Of a stretch of 64,000 nt of DNA, positions 52,665 to 63,698 are shown in pieces. The position numbers and the translations under genes were made by a program. The stretch lies in NCBI RefSeq assembly GCF_022179325.1, contig NZ_BPQQ01000004.1, positions 1 to 64,000 on the forward strand, given 5' to 3'. The stretch is from Methylobacterium isbiliense. GTDB taxonomy: Bacteria; Pseudomonadota; Alphaproteobacteria; Rhizobiales; Beijerinckiaceae. How positions within the stretch are numbered: position 1 is the stretch's first letter; every line of letters begins with the position of its first letter. The notes under the pieces were generated by a model. It was given only the letters and a program-made list of their open reading frames with translations. It was not told the origin of the DNA and ran no database searches.

Positions 52665-53429
52665 TCAGAGCTCCTCCCGCGTGTGCCGGCCCCGCACCTC
52701 GCGGAAGAACGGCACCGGCAGGAACGGGCTGAAGCCCGCGGCCAGCCGCGCCTCCAGTTCGTCGAGGACGATGTGGGTGATGCGCGGCAGGTCGAGCCTG
52801 CGGGCGTCCGCGAAGCTCACCCAGGCGAGTTCGGTGAGTTCGGCGTCCGGGCCCACGAAGCCCGGCGTCTCGCCCGCGACGGCGCTGCGCTTCACCGCGA
52901 AGAAGCGCGTGTCGAAGCGCTTGGGGCGGGCCGGCGGGGTGATGGCCCGCGCCACGAACTGCACCGCTTCGAGGTCAGGGATGATGCCGGCCTCGCGGAA
53001 GGCCGCCCAGGGGCCGTCCGGCGCCGTCTCGGGCGGGCCGTAGTCGCGGGTGCCGATCATCAGGCCGGTCTCCTCGTAGGTCTCGCGGATCGCCGCGAGC
53101 GCGAGCGCCCGGCCGAGATGGTGGGGCGGGCGCGTCACGCGCGCGGCGAGCGCGGCCTCGGCCCGGTCGTTGAGGGTGCCGACCACCGGCATGTGCCGGT
53201 CCTCGAGCTCGATCCGCCCGCCCGGGAAGACGTACTTGCCCGGCATGAACTTGTGGCCGTCGTGGCGCCGGCCCATCAGCACCGTCGGCGCCTTGCCGGA
53301 ATGGTCGAGGATGATGAGGGTCGCGGCGTTCTTCGGCCGCAGTGCGGGGGCGCGGGCGGGCGCCCGCTCAGGCGCGGCGGAGGTCGGCGGTGTCCCGGTC
53401 TGCGTCGTCTCGGCCGTCGCGCGCGCCAT
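52665..53429 (-). CDS. NUDIX hydrolase (NUDT19-like)
   Basis: A 254-residue NUDIX hydrolase. The box RETYEETGLMI is intact, with the Mg-binding glutamates. The preceding GGR/GGxx part (FPGGRIELED) is separated from it by an insertion of about 40 residues instead of the canonical spacing, the arrangement of NUDT19-type CoA or nucleotide diphosphatases. The first 60 bases of the gene overlap, in another frame, the 3' end of the DUF983 gene on the same strand. Substrate unknown. Confidence 0.88.
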   Translation of the reverse strand: MARATAETTQTGTPPTSAAPERAPARAPALRPKNAATLIILDHSGKAPTVLMGRRHDGHKFMPGKYVFPGGRIELEDRHMPVVGTLNDRAEAALAARVTRPPHHLGRALALAAIRETYEETGLMIGTRDYGPPETAPDGPWAAFREAGIIPDLEAVQFVARAITPPARPKRFDTRFFAVKRSAVAGETPGFVGPDAELTELAWVSFADARRLDLPRITHIVLDELEARLAAGFSPFLPVPFFREVRGRHTREEL

Positions 53430-53901
53430 CCGCCCTCTCCCCGCTCAGGACCGGGCTCCCGGCCAGGCTCCCGGCCGGCTCCGCCCGCCCGCGGCGTATC
53501 GCGGCGAAGCCGTGCATGCCAAGAGCGTATTGCAGCCCGACCACCGCTCCCTTCACGGGTTGGAGCAGCGCCAGCGCCATCACCAGGGTGAGGGCCGGCC
53601 AGACCGCGAGCTGCACGGCGAGCGGCACCTCGAAGCGCATCTCGGTCTCGAGGATCGCCAAGCCGACCACGTGGCCGACGATGAAGATCACGAGGTAGGG
53701 CGGCAGGTCGTCGGCGCGGTGGTGGTGGAGTTCGGCGCCGCAAGCCTCGCAGGCGTCGCGCACCTTGAGGAAGCGCCCGAACACCCGGCCCTCGCCGCAA
53801 TGCGGGCAGCGGTTGCGAAAGCCCCGGGCCATCGCGGTGGTCCAGGGCACCTCCGCCGGGCCCCGCGCCGCCGGGGCGGCCTTGCCGTCGACCTCGATCA
53901 C
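53368..53901 (-). CDS. DUF983 family membrane protein
   Basis: A 177-residue protein beginning at GTG 53901. A zinc-type knuckle CPHCGEGRVFGRFLKVRDACEAC (two CxxC pairs, residues about 32-54) is followed by two transmembrane helices (LPPYLVIFIVGHVVGLAI; AVQLAVWPALTLVMALALL). This is the DUF983 pattern, common beside rnr in alphaproteobacteria. The start overlaps the rnr stop (GTGA). The C-terminal 20 residues overlap the start of the NUDIX gene. Function unknown. Confidence 0.88.
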   Translation of the reverse strand: MIEVDGKAAPAARGPAEVPWTTAMARGFRNRCPHCGEGRVFGRFLKVRDACEACGAELHHHRADDLPPYLVIFIVGHVVGLAILETEMRFEVPLAVQLAVWPALTLVMALALLQPVKGAVVGLQYALGMHGFAAIRRGRAEPAGSLAGSPVLSGERADGARDGRDDADRDTADLRRA

Positions 53902-56186
53902 GCCCGCTTCCCCCGCCGCTTGGTCAGGCTCTCGCGCCGCTCCGGCGCCGGGCGGCCCTGGCGCAGGCTGCGCCGGGGCGCCGGCGGCGTGCGGGCGCCC
54001 TCCGACACCACCTCGAAGCGCAGCGCGCCCGCGACGGGCGCCGCCTCGACGAGGCGCACCTCGATCCGGTCGCCGAGCCGGAAGGTCTCGCCGCTGCGCT
54101 CGCCCACCAGGGCGTGGCGGTCCGGCTCGAAGCGGTAGTAGTCCGCGCCGAGGGTGGAGACCGGCACGAAGCCGTCCGCCCCGGTCTCGTCGAGCTTGAC
54201 GAACAGGCCGGCGCGGGTCGCCCCCGAGATCTGGCCCGCGAAGGTGGCGCCGATCCGGTCGGCGAGATGCTGGGCGATCAGCCGGTCGATGGTCTCGCGC
54301 TCGGCCGCCATCGCGCGCCGCTCGGCCATCGAGATCTGCTGGCCGATCTCGGCGAGGTCGCCGGCCGCCATGTCCGGCAGCCCGTCCGGGCCGAGATGCA
54401 GCGCCCGGATCAGGGCGCGGTGCACCACGAGGTCGGCGTAGCGCCGGATCGGCGAGGTGAAATGGGCGTAGCGGCGCAGCGCGAGGCCGAAATGCCCCGC
54501 ATTCTCCGGCGCGTAGACGGCCTGCGCCTGCGAGCGCAGGATCACCTCGTTGATGAAGAGCTGGTGCTCGGTGCCGTCCACGAGGCCGAGGATGCGGTTG
54601 AACAGCGAGGGGCGCAGCACCCCCTCCTTCGGCAGCTTGATGCCGATGGAGGCCAGCACCTCGCCGAGCGCCCGCATCTTCTCCAGCGACGGCTCGTCGT
54701 GCACCCGGTAGATCAGGGCCTGCGCCTTCGCCTCCAGCGTCTCGGCGGCGGCGACGTTGGCCTGGATCATGAACTCCTCGATCAGGCGATGGGCCTCCAG
54801 CCGCTGGGGCACCACCACCCGGTCGACACGGCCCTCGGCATCCAGGATCACCTTGCGCTCGGGCAGGTCGAGGGCGAGGGGGCCGCGGGCGTCGCGCGCC
54901 TTGGCGAGCAGGCGGTAGGCCGCCCAGAGCGGGCGCAGCACCGGGGCGAGGAGCGGCTTCGTGACCTCGTCCGGCTGCCCGTCGATGGCGGCCTGCGCCT
55001 GCCCGTAGGCGAGCTTGGCGCAGGAGCGCATCATCACGCGGTGGAAGCTGTGGCGCGCCTTGCGCCCGTCCGCCCCGATCACCAGCCGCACGGCGAGCGC
55101 CGGGCGGTCCTCGCCGGGGCGCAGCGAGCAGAGGTCGTTGGAGATGCGTTCGGGCAGCATCGGCACCACCCGGTCCGGGAAGTAGACCGAGTTGCCGCGC
55201 ACCAGCGCCTCGCGGTCGAGCGCGCTGCCGGGCCGCACGTAGGCGGCGACGTCCGCGATCGCCACCGTGACCACGAAGCCGCCGACATTGGCCGGGTCGA
55301 GGTCCGGCTCGGCCATCACGGCGTCGTCGTGGTCCTTGGCGTCCGGCGGGTCGATGGTGACGAGGGGCCGGTCGCGCCAATCCTCGCGCCCGTCGAGGGT
55401 CGCGGGTCCGGCCCGCTCGGCCTCGTCGAGCACCTCGCGGGGGAAGACGTGCGGGATGCCGTGGGCGTGGAGCGCGATCAGGCTGACGGCCTTCTCGGAG
55501 GCGACCGAGCCCAGCCGCTCCTTCACCCGGCCCTGCGGCAGCCCGAGGCGGCCCTCGCGGGCGAGCGTGACGCTGACGAGGTCGCCGTCGCGCGCCTCGC
55601 CTTCCTGGCCGGCGGGAATCGCAATCTCGCGCCCCTGCGCGCGCTTGTCGACCGGCAGCACGCGGCCGCCGCCCTTCTCCAGGGCGCGGTAGACGCCGAG
55701 CGTCTCGGCCTTGTTGCGGCCCAGAAGCTTGACGACGCGGCCGACGTAGCGGCCCGGCGCCTCGCGGTCGGGCTCGACGCGCAGGAGCGCGCGGTCGCCG
55801 AGGCCGGGGGCCGGCTGCCCGCCCGCGCGGCGCCCGCGCGGCATCATCACGAGGATCTTCGGGGCCGGGCCGGCCTCCGCGTCCCACTGCGCCGGGCGCG
55901 CCAGCAACTCGCCGTCGCGGTCGCGCCCGTCGATGTCGGCGACGAGCACCGGCGGCAGGCGCCCGGCCTTGCGCAGGCCCGCCCGGTCCTTCTCGACCAC
56001 GCCCTCCTCGGCGAGGTCCTTCAGCATCCGCTTCAGCTCGACCTTGTCGGCCCCCTTGAGCCCGAAGGCCTGCGCGATCTCGCGCTTGCCGACCTTGGCG
56101 GGCGCCTCGTCGATGAAGGCGAGCACGGCCTCGCGGGAGGGGAGGGCGCCGTGCTTGGACGGTTTGGGATGCGTGTGCTTGGCCAA
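53898..56186 (-). CDS. rnr: Ribonuclease R
   Basis: The 762-residue 3'-5' exoribonuclease degrades structured RNA and takes part in ribosome and stable RNA turnover. An N-terminal winged-helix region (EAVLAFIDEAPAKVGKREIAQAFGLKG) is followed by cold-shock-like domains, the RNB catalytic domain with DPPDAKDHDDAVM (catalytic Asp cluster), and the S1 domain near residues 650-730. A basic C-terminal tail (RRGKRA) ends the protein. The start is TTG at 56186; no ATG precedes the conserved N-terminus. The usual topA neighbour is missing here. Confidence 0.93.
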   Translation of the reverse strand: MAKHTHPKPSKHGALPSREAVLAFIDEAPAKVGKREIAQAFGLKGADKVELKRMLKDLAEEGVVEKDRAGLRKAGRLPPVLVADIDGRDRDGELLARPAQWDAEAGPAPKILVMMPRGRRAGGQPAPGLGDRALLRVEPDREAPGRYVGRVVKLLGRNKAETLGVYRALEKGGGRVLPVDKRAQGREIAIPAGQEGEARDGDLVSVTLAREGRLGLPQGRVKERLGSVASEKAVSLIALHAHGIPHVFPREVLDEAERAGPATLDGREDWRDRPLVTIDPPDAKDHDDAVMAEPDLDPANVGGFVVTVAIADVAAYVRPGSALDREALVRGNSVYFPDRVVPMLPERISNDLCSLRPGEDRPALAVRLVIGADGRKARHSFHRVMMRSCAKLAYGQAQAAIDGQPDEVTKPLLAPVLRPLWAAYRLLAKARDARGPLALDLPERKVILDAEGRVDRVVVPQRLEAHRLIEEFMIQANVAAAETLEAKAQALIYRVHDEPSLEKMRALGEVLASIGIKLPKEGVLRPSLFNRILGLVDGTEHQLFINEVILRSQAQAVYAPENAGHFGLALRRYAHFTSPIRRYADLVVHRALIRALHLGPDGLPDMAAGDLAEIGQQISMAERRAMAAERETIDRLIAQHLADRIGATFAGQISGATRAGLFVKLDETGADGFVPVSTLGADYYRFEPDRHALVGERSGETFRLGDRIEVRLVEAAPVAGALRFEVVSEGARTPPAPRRSLRQGRPAPERRESLTKRRGKRA

Positions 56187-56315
56187 CGGACACTCAGGGA
56201 GGGGGCGGAAAGGGGCTGACGGCCGTGGCGGCTGCGCGTGCCGTGCGGATGACCCCGCTCCCGGAATATGGGCGGCCCGCCGGCGCGGGGCAACCGCGCC
56301 CGCCCGGCGGCGCCG

Positions 56316-56657
56316 TCAGCCCGTCGCGGCCGAGTCCCGCACGCGCTTCACCACCGCCTCGAAGTCGAAATCCGGGCCGAGCAGGGTGTCGAGGGCGACC
56401 GGGCAGGCCTGGGGCATGGTGAGGGAGGTCTGGGTCTCCTCGGGGCGCAGCTCGGGCGCCTCGGCGTCGCGCACCGCGAGCCCCCACAGCCCGTCGGGCT
56501 TGAGGGCGGAGAGGTCCTGTCCGGCCAGCTGACGGCGCAGGTCCGCGGCCTCCCGGCGAAATTCCGCGCGGCGGGTCTCGTCGGGGATGAGGGCGGCCTT
56601 GACCAGGGTGGCGAGGAGGGCGCGGAGCGCGCCGGCAGGGGAGGGGGCGTCGGTCAT
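56316..56657 (-). CDS. Small hypothetical protein downstream of glnA
   Basis: A 113-residue cytoplasmic protein starting at ATG 56657. The N-terminal half is helical (GALRALLATLVKAALIPDETRRAEF), and the C-terminus MPQACPVALDTLLGPDFDF resembles the end of DUF29 proteins; that link is weak. It begins about 100 bases after glnA, beyond the glnA terminator, on the same strand. Function unknown. Confidence 0.6.
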   Translation of the reverse strand: MTDAPSPAGALRALLATLVKAALIPDETRRAEFRREAADLRRQLAGQDLSALKPDGLWGLAVRDAEAPELRPEETQTSLTMPQACPVALDTLLGPDFDFEAVVKRVRDSAATG

Positions 56658-56706
56658 CCCGGCCGCTGCGCAAGGGCGGTGCCAGGGCGGAGGCCCGCGC
56701 CCATGC

Positions 56707-56732
56707 AAAAAGGGCCGGATCGCTCCGGCCCT
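56707..56732 (-). terminator. Intrinsic terminator of glnA
   Basis: On the minus strand, a 9-bp stem AGGGCCGGA/TCCGGCCCT with a 4-nt loop is followed by a T run (A run at 56707-56711 on the plus strand). It sits 27 bases after the glnA stop. This is the most textbook terminator in the window. Confidence 0.85.
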
Positions 56733-56758
56733 CCGTCTTGCTTGGCTCCGAGACCGGC

Positions 56759-58171
56759 TCAGAGCGAGTAGTAGTGCACGAACTCGATCGGGTGCGGGGT
56801 CATCTCGAAGCGCATCACCTCGGTCATCTTCAGCTCGATGAACGAGTCGATGAAGTCGTCGTTGAACACGCCGCCGGCCTTCAGGAACTCGCGGTCCGCG
56901 TCCAGGCTGTTGAGGGCCTCGCGGAGCGAGCCGCAGACGGTCGGGATCTCCTTCAGCTCCGCCGGGGGCAGGTCGTAGAGATCCTTGTCCATCGCCGGGC
57001 CGGGATCGATCTTGTTCACGATGCCGTCGATGCCGGCCATCAGCATCGCCGCGAAGGCGAGGTAGGGATTGGCCATCGGGTCGGGGAAGCGCACCTCGAC
57101 GCGCTTGGCCTTCGGCGAGGTCGTCCACGGGATGCGGCAGGAGGCCGAGCGGTTGCGGGCCGAGTAGGCCAGCAGCACCGGCGCCTCGTAGCCCGGGACC
57201 AGCCGCTTGTAGGAGTTGGTGGACGGGTTGGTGAAGGCGTTGAGCGCCTTGGCATGCTTGATGATGCCGCCGATGTACCAGAGGCATTCCTGGGAGAGGT
57301 CGGCGTACTTGTTGCCGGCGAACAGCGGCTTGCCTTCCTTCCAGATCGACTGGTGGACGTGCATGCCCGAGCCGTTGTCGCCGTAGACGGGCTTGGGCAT
57401 GAAGGTCGCGGTCTTGCCGTAGCTCTGGGCGACGTTGTGGATGCAGTACTTGTAGATCTGCATCTGGTCGGCCATCAGCGTCAGCGTGTCGAACTTCATG
57501 CCGAGTTCGTGCTGCGCGGAGGCCACCTCGTGGTGGTGCTTCTCGACCTTGACGCCCATCGACTGCATGGCGGCCAGCATCTCGCCGCGCATGTCCTGGG
57601 CGGAATCCTGCGGCGGCACCGGGAAGTAGCCGCCCTTGATCTGGACGCGGTGGCCAAGGTTGCCACCCTCGTACTCGGTCTGGCCGTTGATCGGCAGCTC
57701 GACCGAGTCGAGCTTGAAGCCGGTGTTGTACGGGTCGGCGGAGAAGCGCACGTCGTCGAAGACGAAGAACTCGGCCTCGGGGCCGACGAAGATGGTGTCG
57801 CCGATGCCGCTCGCCTTGACGAAGGCCTCGGCCTTCTTGGCGATGCCGCGCGGGTCGCGGCCGTAGGGCTCGCCGGTGCCGGGCTCCAGCACGTCGCAGA
57901 CGATCGACATCGTCGAGGCGGAGAAGAACGGATCCATGCAGGCGGTCGCCGGATCCGGCATCAGCAGCATGTCGGACTCGTTGATCGCCTTCCAGCCGGC
58001 GATCGAGGAGCCGTCGAACATCGTGCCTTCGGCGAAGATGTCCTCGTCGACGAGCGACACGTCGAAGGTGACGTGCTGCCACTTGCCGCGCGGATCGGTG
58101 AAGCGGAAGTCGACGTACTTGACGTCGTTGTCCTTGATTTCCTTCAGGACTTCCGAGGCGGTCTTGGCCAT
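56759..58171 (-). CDS. glnA: Glutamine synthetase type I
   Basis: The 470-residue bacterial GSI is dodecameric and assimilates ammonium. Signature regions: [18 protein letters not shown], the ATP-binding [29 protein letters not shown], and the adenylylation loop [11 protein letters not shown] with its tyrosine. Adenylylation by GlnE under PII control is therefore expected. ATG 58171 is taken because family proteins begin MAKT..VLK.IK. It is the second gene of glnB-glnA, 106 bases downstream of glnB. Confidence 0.97.
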   Translation of the reverse strand: MAKTASEVLKEIKDNDVKYVDFRFTDPRGKWQHVTFDVSLVDEDIFAEGTMFDGSSIAGWKAINESDMLLMPDPATACMDPFFSASTMSIVCDVLEPGTGEPYGRDPRGIAKKAEAFVKASGIGDTIFVGPEAEFFVFDDVRFSADPYNTGFKLDSVELPINGQTEYEGGNLGHRVQIKGGYFPVPPQDSAQDMRGEMLAAMQSMGVKVEKHHHEVASAQHELGMKFDTLTLMADQMQIYKYCIHNVAQSYGKTATFMPKPVYGDNGSGMHVHQSIWKEGKPLFAGNKYADLSQECLWYIGGIIKHAKALNAFTNPSTNSYKRLVPGYEAPVLLAYSARNRSASCRIPWTTSPKAKRVEVRFPDPMANPYLAFAAMLMAGIDGIVNKIDPGPAMDKDLYDLPPAELKEIPTVCGSLREALNSLDADREFLKAGGVFNDDFIDSFIELKMTEVMRFEMTPHPIEFVHYYSL

Positions 58172-58277
58172 TCTCTCTGGACCCCTTCCTAGAACCGGCA
58201 CACGGGCCGTCGAAAACGCACGGTCCGCCCGCGCGGCCGCGCTTGTCGCTTACTGCAGACGCCAGAACGGCACGAGG

Positions 58278-60330
<2,053 letters not shown>

Positions 60331-60334
60331 GGGT

Positions 60335-60351
60335 GCCCGCCTTCGGCGGGC
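60335..60351. terminator. Hairpin between nnr and the multicopper-oxidase-like gene
   Basis: GCCCGCC (60335-60341) with GGCGGGC (60345-60351) around loop TTC. It lies in a 23-base gap between convergent genes, 5 bases after the nnr stop. Confidence 0.55.
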
Positions 60352-60353
60352 CG

Positions 60354-61754
60354 TCAGGTCACCTCGAAAGAGGTCCACAGGCCGGTGTCGAAGCGCTCCA
60401 GGGCGGTGGCGCTGATGAGCCAGCGGCCCGGGTTGTCGGCCTGGAAGGCGATGCGGGCGGTGCGCCCTTCGAGGAGCTGGAACGTGTCGAGCCAGTAGGG
60501 CTCCCAGCCGTCGTCGAGCGGGTGCAGCAGCCGGAAGGCGTGCCCGTGCAGGTGCAGGAATTGCGGGAAGGCGGTCTGGTTGGTCAGCGCTAGCACCACC
60601 ACGCTGCCGCGCTTCACCGAGAACAGCGGGGCGGCTCCCGCCGTCCCGGCGGCGCCGTTGACGGTCCAGATCCGGGTGGGATCGCCCGAGAAGCTCGGCG
60701 GCGCGTCGGGCTTGGCCTTGTCGAGGCTCGCCCCGCCCGCGAGGGTCAGCTCGCGCCGCACGGCGTTCTGCAGCTTGATCTCGGGCGGCAGCAGCCGGTT
60801 CTCGCCGATCGGCGCCACCGGGGGCCGGGCCGGCACCGGGTCGCCCTTGGGCACCACCACGGCGAGCGGGATGCCCTGCGCGATCAGGGCCGTCACCATG
60901 CCCCTGCCCTCGGCCGGCACGTCGAGGAGCACGTCGTAGCGGGTGCCGGGCGGGAACGGCAGCGTGGCGCGCAGCGGCTCGAAGGTGTCGGTGGGCTGGC
61001 CGTCCACCGCCGCGACCCAGACCTTCAGCCCGTCGAAGCGGATGCGGGTCGCGCGGGCGTTGCAGGCATTGGCGAGCCGCAGCCGCAGCCGCGTGCCCGG
61101 CGCGGCCTCGATGCTCTCGGGCACCGGCCGGCCGTTCACCGTGAGGGCGTTGCCGAGCCGGCCGGAACTCGCCGCGAAGGCGACCTGCCCGAAGGGCGCG
61201 AGGCTGCCGTCCGGCTCCAGGCGCCAGTCCTGCAGCACCAGCGGCACGTCGCGATCGACCACCGGGGGTTTCGCCTCCTCGACCACGAGCAGGCCCGCGA
61301 GGCCGCGGCCCCCGGGCTCGCTCGACCCGCCGATCACGAGCGGGCGGATCAGCGCGGTGCCGGCATCCGGGGGCGTGAACTCGTAGAGGAAGCTCGCGCC
61401 GGGCTGCACCGGCGCCTGGGTCACGCCGCCGACCCCGTCCATGGCGTTGCGGTTGCGCACCCCGTGCCAGTGCAGCGAGAGCGGCTTGTCGGTCCGGTTG
61501 TCGAGGCGCAGCCGCACCGGCTCGCCGAACCTGACCCGCAGGACCGGCGGCGCGCTCCTGCCGTCGAAGGACCAGACCGGGGTCTCGGGGGCGGGCTCCG
61601 GCCGCAGGCGCGCGGCCGCCGGGCCCGCCGTCAGCACGCGCGGCTCGGGCGGGGGCGGCGTCTGCGCCCGGGCGCCGGGCGGCCGGGCGGCCGGCATCAG
61701 GGCGAGGGCGGCCCCCGCGAGGAGCGCGCGGCGGGTGGGCGGGGTCGACGGCAT
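60354..61754 (-). CDS. Multicopper-oxidase-fold protein lacking most copper ligands
   Basis: A 466-residue exported cupredoxin-repeat protein. The leader PTRRALLAGAALALMPAARP is Tat-like. Copper site L1 HWHG (residues 95-98) and an HLHGH (401-405) survive. The L2 site, normally HSH after GTYWY, reads GTALIRPL (132-139). The L4 site, normally HCHIxxHxxxGM after NPGxW, reads SATALERFDTGL (448-459). Thus the type 1 copper cysteine, its axial Met and several type 2/3 histidines are gone. It resembles FtsP/SufI, which is also copper-free. It is convergent with nnr. Confidence 0.85.
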   Translation of the reverse strand: MPSTPPTRRALLAGAALALMPAARPPGARAQTPPPPEPRVLTAGPAAARLRPEPAPETPVWSFDGRSAPPVLRVRFGEPVRLRLDNRTDKPLSLHWHGVRNRNAMDGVGGVTQAPVQPGASFLYEFTPPDAGTALIRPLVIGGSSEPGGRGLAGLLVVEEAKPPVVDRDVPLVLQDWRLEPDGSLAPFGQVAFAASSGRLGNALTVNGRPVPESIEAAPGTRLRLRLANACNARATRIRFDGLKVWVAAVDGQPTDTFEPLRATLPFPPGTRYDVLLDVPAEGRGMVTALIAQGIPLAVVVPKGDPVPARPPVAPIGENRLLPPEIKLQNAVRRELTLAGGASLDKAKPDAPPSFSGDPTRIWTVNGAAGTAGAAPLFSVKRGSVVVLALTNQTAFPQFLHLHGHAFRLLHPLDDGWEPYWLDTFQLLEGRTARIAFQADNPGRWLISATALERFDTGLWTSFEVT

Positions 61755-61848
61755 GGCACCTCGCTGACGGGTCGGCCTGTGTGGGTCGACCGCCTTGATA
61801 GCGGTCCGCCCGCCCCCGCGCGAGCGCCCGGCCGCGCGCCCAAAATTC

Positions 61849-61878
61849 TTGCTGCGCGTCCGCCGGACCATGCTATAG
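61849..61878 (+). promoter_or_regulatory. Sigma-70 type promoter of tRNA-Leu
   Basis: TTGCTG (61849-61854) and CTATAG (61873-61878) are 18 bases apart, in a locally AT-rich patch beginning at 61841. The transcript would begin about 35 bases before the tRNA. It may also drive tig, which follows. Confidence 0.5.
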
Positions 61879-61919
61879 AGCGCCGCCCGAGCGCCGCGGC
61901 GACCCCGGGCGCGCGCGTT

Positions 61920-62005
<86 letters not shown>

Positions 62006-62174
62006 GTTCCCTTCAGCCCCGCGCGCAGGACACGTCCCGCGCCGCGGGGCGACACGACGGAATGGCTTCTCACATCAGGGCCGGCCCGCCTGACTGACGG
62101 TTCCCGCCGTGACGGCTCCTCTCGCCGTCCGGGTCCGCAGGCGGTCCGCAGGATTCAAGGGCGGAACGACGACG

Positions 62175-63584
62175 ATGCAGGTGACCGAGACCAAGTCCGA
62201 GGGGCTCAAGCGCGAATTCCAGGTGGTGCTCGCCGCGGCCGAACTCGAAGACCGGCTCACGAACGAACTGGCCGGGATCAAGGACAAGGTCCAGCTGAAG
62301 GGCTTCCGCCCCGGCAAGGTGCCGGTGGCGCACCTGCGCCGGGTCTACGGCCGGTCGATCATGGCCGACGTGGTGCAGAACGCCGTCACCGAGGCCAACC
62401 AGAAGATCGTCGAGGACAACAAGCTCAAGCTCGCCCTCGAGCCCCGGATCGAGATGCCGGAGGACAAGGCCGAGATCGAGAAGGCGCTCGACGCCAAGGC
62501 CGACCTCGCCTTCACGGTCGCCCTGGAGGTGATGCCGACCTTCGACCTCGTCGACCTGTCGGACGTCAGCCTGACGAAGCCCGTCGCCACGGCCTCGGAC
62601 GAGGAGGTGGAGACCGCCATCACCCGCATGGCCGAGCAGAACCGCTCCTTCGAGGACCGGCCCGAGGGCGAGGCGGCGCAGAGCGGCGACCGCGTGGTGA
62701 TCGACTTCGTCGGCCGCATCGACGGCGAGGCGTTCGAGGGCGGCAGCGCCGAGGACGCCAACCTCGACCTCGGCTCCAACACCTTCATCCCGGGCTTCGA
62801 GGACCAGCTCGTCGGTGCCAAGGCCGGCGAGGCCCGCGCCGTCACGGTGACCTTCCCGGAGGCCTACCCGGCCGCGAACCTCGCCGGCAAGGAAGCCGTC
62901 TTCGACGTGACCGTGAAGGCCGTGAAGGCCCCGGCCGAGACCAAGATCGACGACGAGCTCGCCAAGGCGTTCGGGCTCGACAGCCTCGACGCCCTCAAGG
63001 AGGCGGTGCGCGGCTCGCTCTCGCAGGAGCTCGAAGCGCAGTCCCGCCGCCGGGTGAAGAAGGCGCTGCTCGACGCGCTCGATGCGCGCTACGCCTTCGA
63101 GCTGCCCCCGAGCCTCGTGCACCAGGAATTCGCCGCCGTCTGGGCGCAGGTCGAGAGCGACCTCAAGAGCCGCGGCAAGACCTTCGAGGACGAGGGCACC
63201 ACCGAGGAGCAGGCGCAGGCGGAGTACCGCCGCATCGCCGAGCGCCGGGTGCGCCTCGGACTCGTCCTTGCGCAGGCCGGCGAGAGCGCCGATATCAAGG
63301 TCTCGGACGATGAGGTGAATCAGGCGCTCATCGCCCGGCTGCGCCAGTTCCCGGGGCAGGAGCGGGAGGTCTACGACTTCTACCGCAAGAACCCCCAGGC
63401 GATGGCCGAGCTGCGGGCGCCGCTGTTCGAGGAGAAGGTGGTTGACCACGTCCTCGGGCAGGTCAAACTCGTCGAGGAGCCCGTCTCGAAGGAGGCGCTG
63501 TTCGCCGACGACGAGGAGGATGCGGCCCCGGCCGCCGAGCCCTCGTCCGAGGAGACCGCGAAGAACGAGACTGGCGCGGCCTGA
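62175..63584 (+). CDS. tig: Trigger factor
   Basis: The 469-residue ribosome-associated chaperone and peptidyl-prolyl isomerase has the ribosome-binding signature GFRPGKVP in the N-terminal domain, a FKBP-like PPIase domain ([16 protein letters not shown]), and a C-terminal helical arm domain. The acidic tail ([16 protein letters not shown]) is typical of alphaproteobacteria. ATG 62175 gives the family start [15 protein letters not shown]; an earlier in-frame ATG has no similarity. It precedes clpP, the classic tig-clpP pair. Confidence 0.96.
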   Translation: MQVTETKSEGLKREFQVVLAAAELEDRLTNELAGIKDKVQLKGFRPGKVPVAHLRRVYGRSIMADVVQNAVTEANQKIVEDNKLKLALEPRIEMPEDKAEIEKALDAKADLAFTVALEVMPTFDLVDLSDVSLTKPVATASDEEVETAITRMAEQNRSFEDRPEGEAAQSGDRVVIDFVGRIDGEAFEGGSAEDANLDLGSNTFIPGFEDQLVGAKAGEARAVTVTFPEAYPAANLAGKEAVFDVTVKAVKAPAETKIDDELAKAFGLDSLDALKEAVRGSLSQELEAQSRRRVKKALLDALDARYAFELPPSLVHQEFAAVWAQVESDLKSRGKTFEDEGTTEEQAQAEYRRIAERRVRLGLVLAQAGESADIKVSDDEVNQALIARLRQFPGQEREVYDFYRKNPQAMAELRAPLFEEKVVDHVLGQVKLVEEPVSKEALFADDEEDAAPAAEPSSEETAKNETGAA

Positions 63585-63650
63585 TCCGGCCCGCGGCCCT
63601 CGCACGGGCGGCGGACCGGGCGGGCCGAGGCGCTCCCGATTCGCCGACAC

Positions 63651-63677
63651 CCCGGCCGCAGCGGCGCGGCCGGGTTT
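63651..63677 (+). terminator. Terminator-like hairpin in the clpP leader
   Basis: CCCGGCCGC (63651-63659) pairs with GCGGCCGGG (63666-63674), followed by TTT. It ends 22 bases before the clpP ATG. It probably ends most tig transcripts, so clpP needs its own promoter or read-through; both are possible. Confidence 0.6.
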
Positions 63678-63698
63678 CCCACTCGCAGGGCCACCCCG

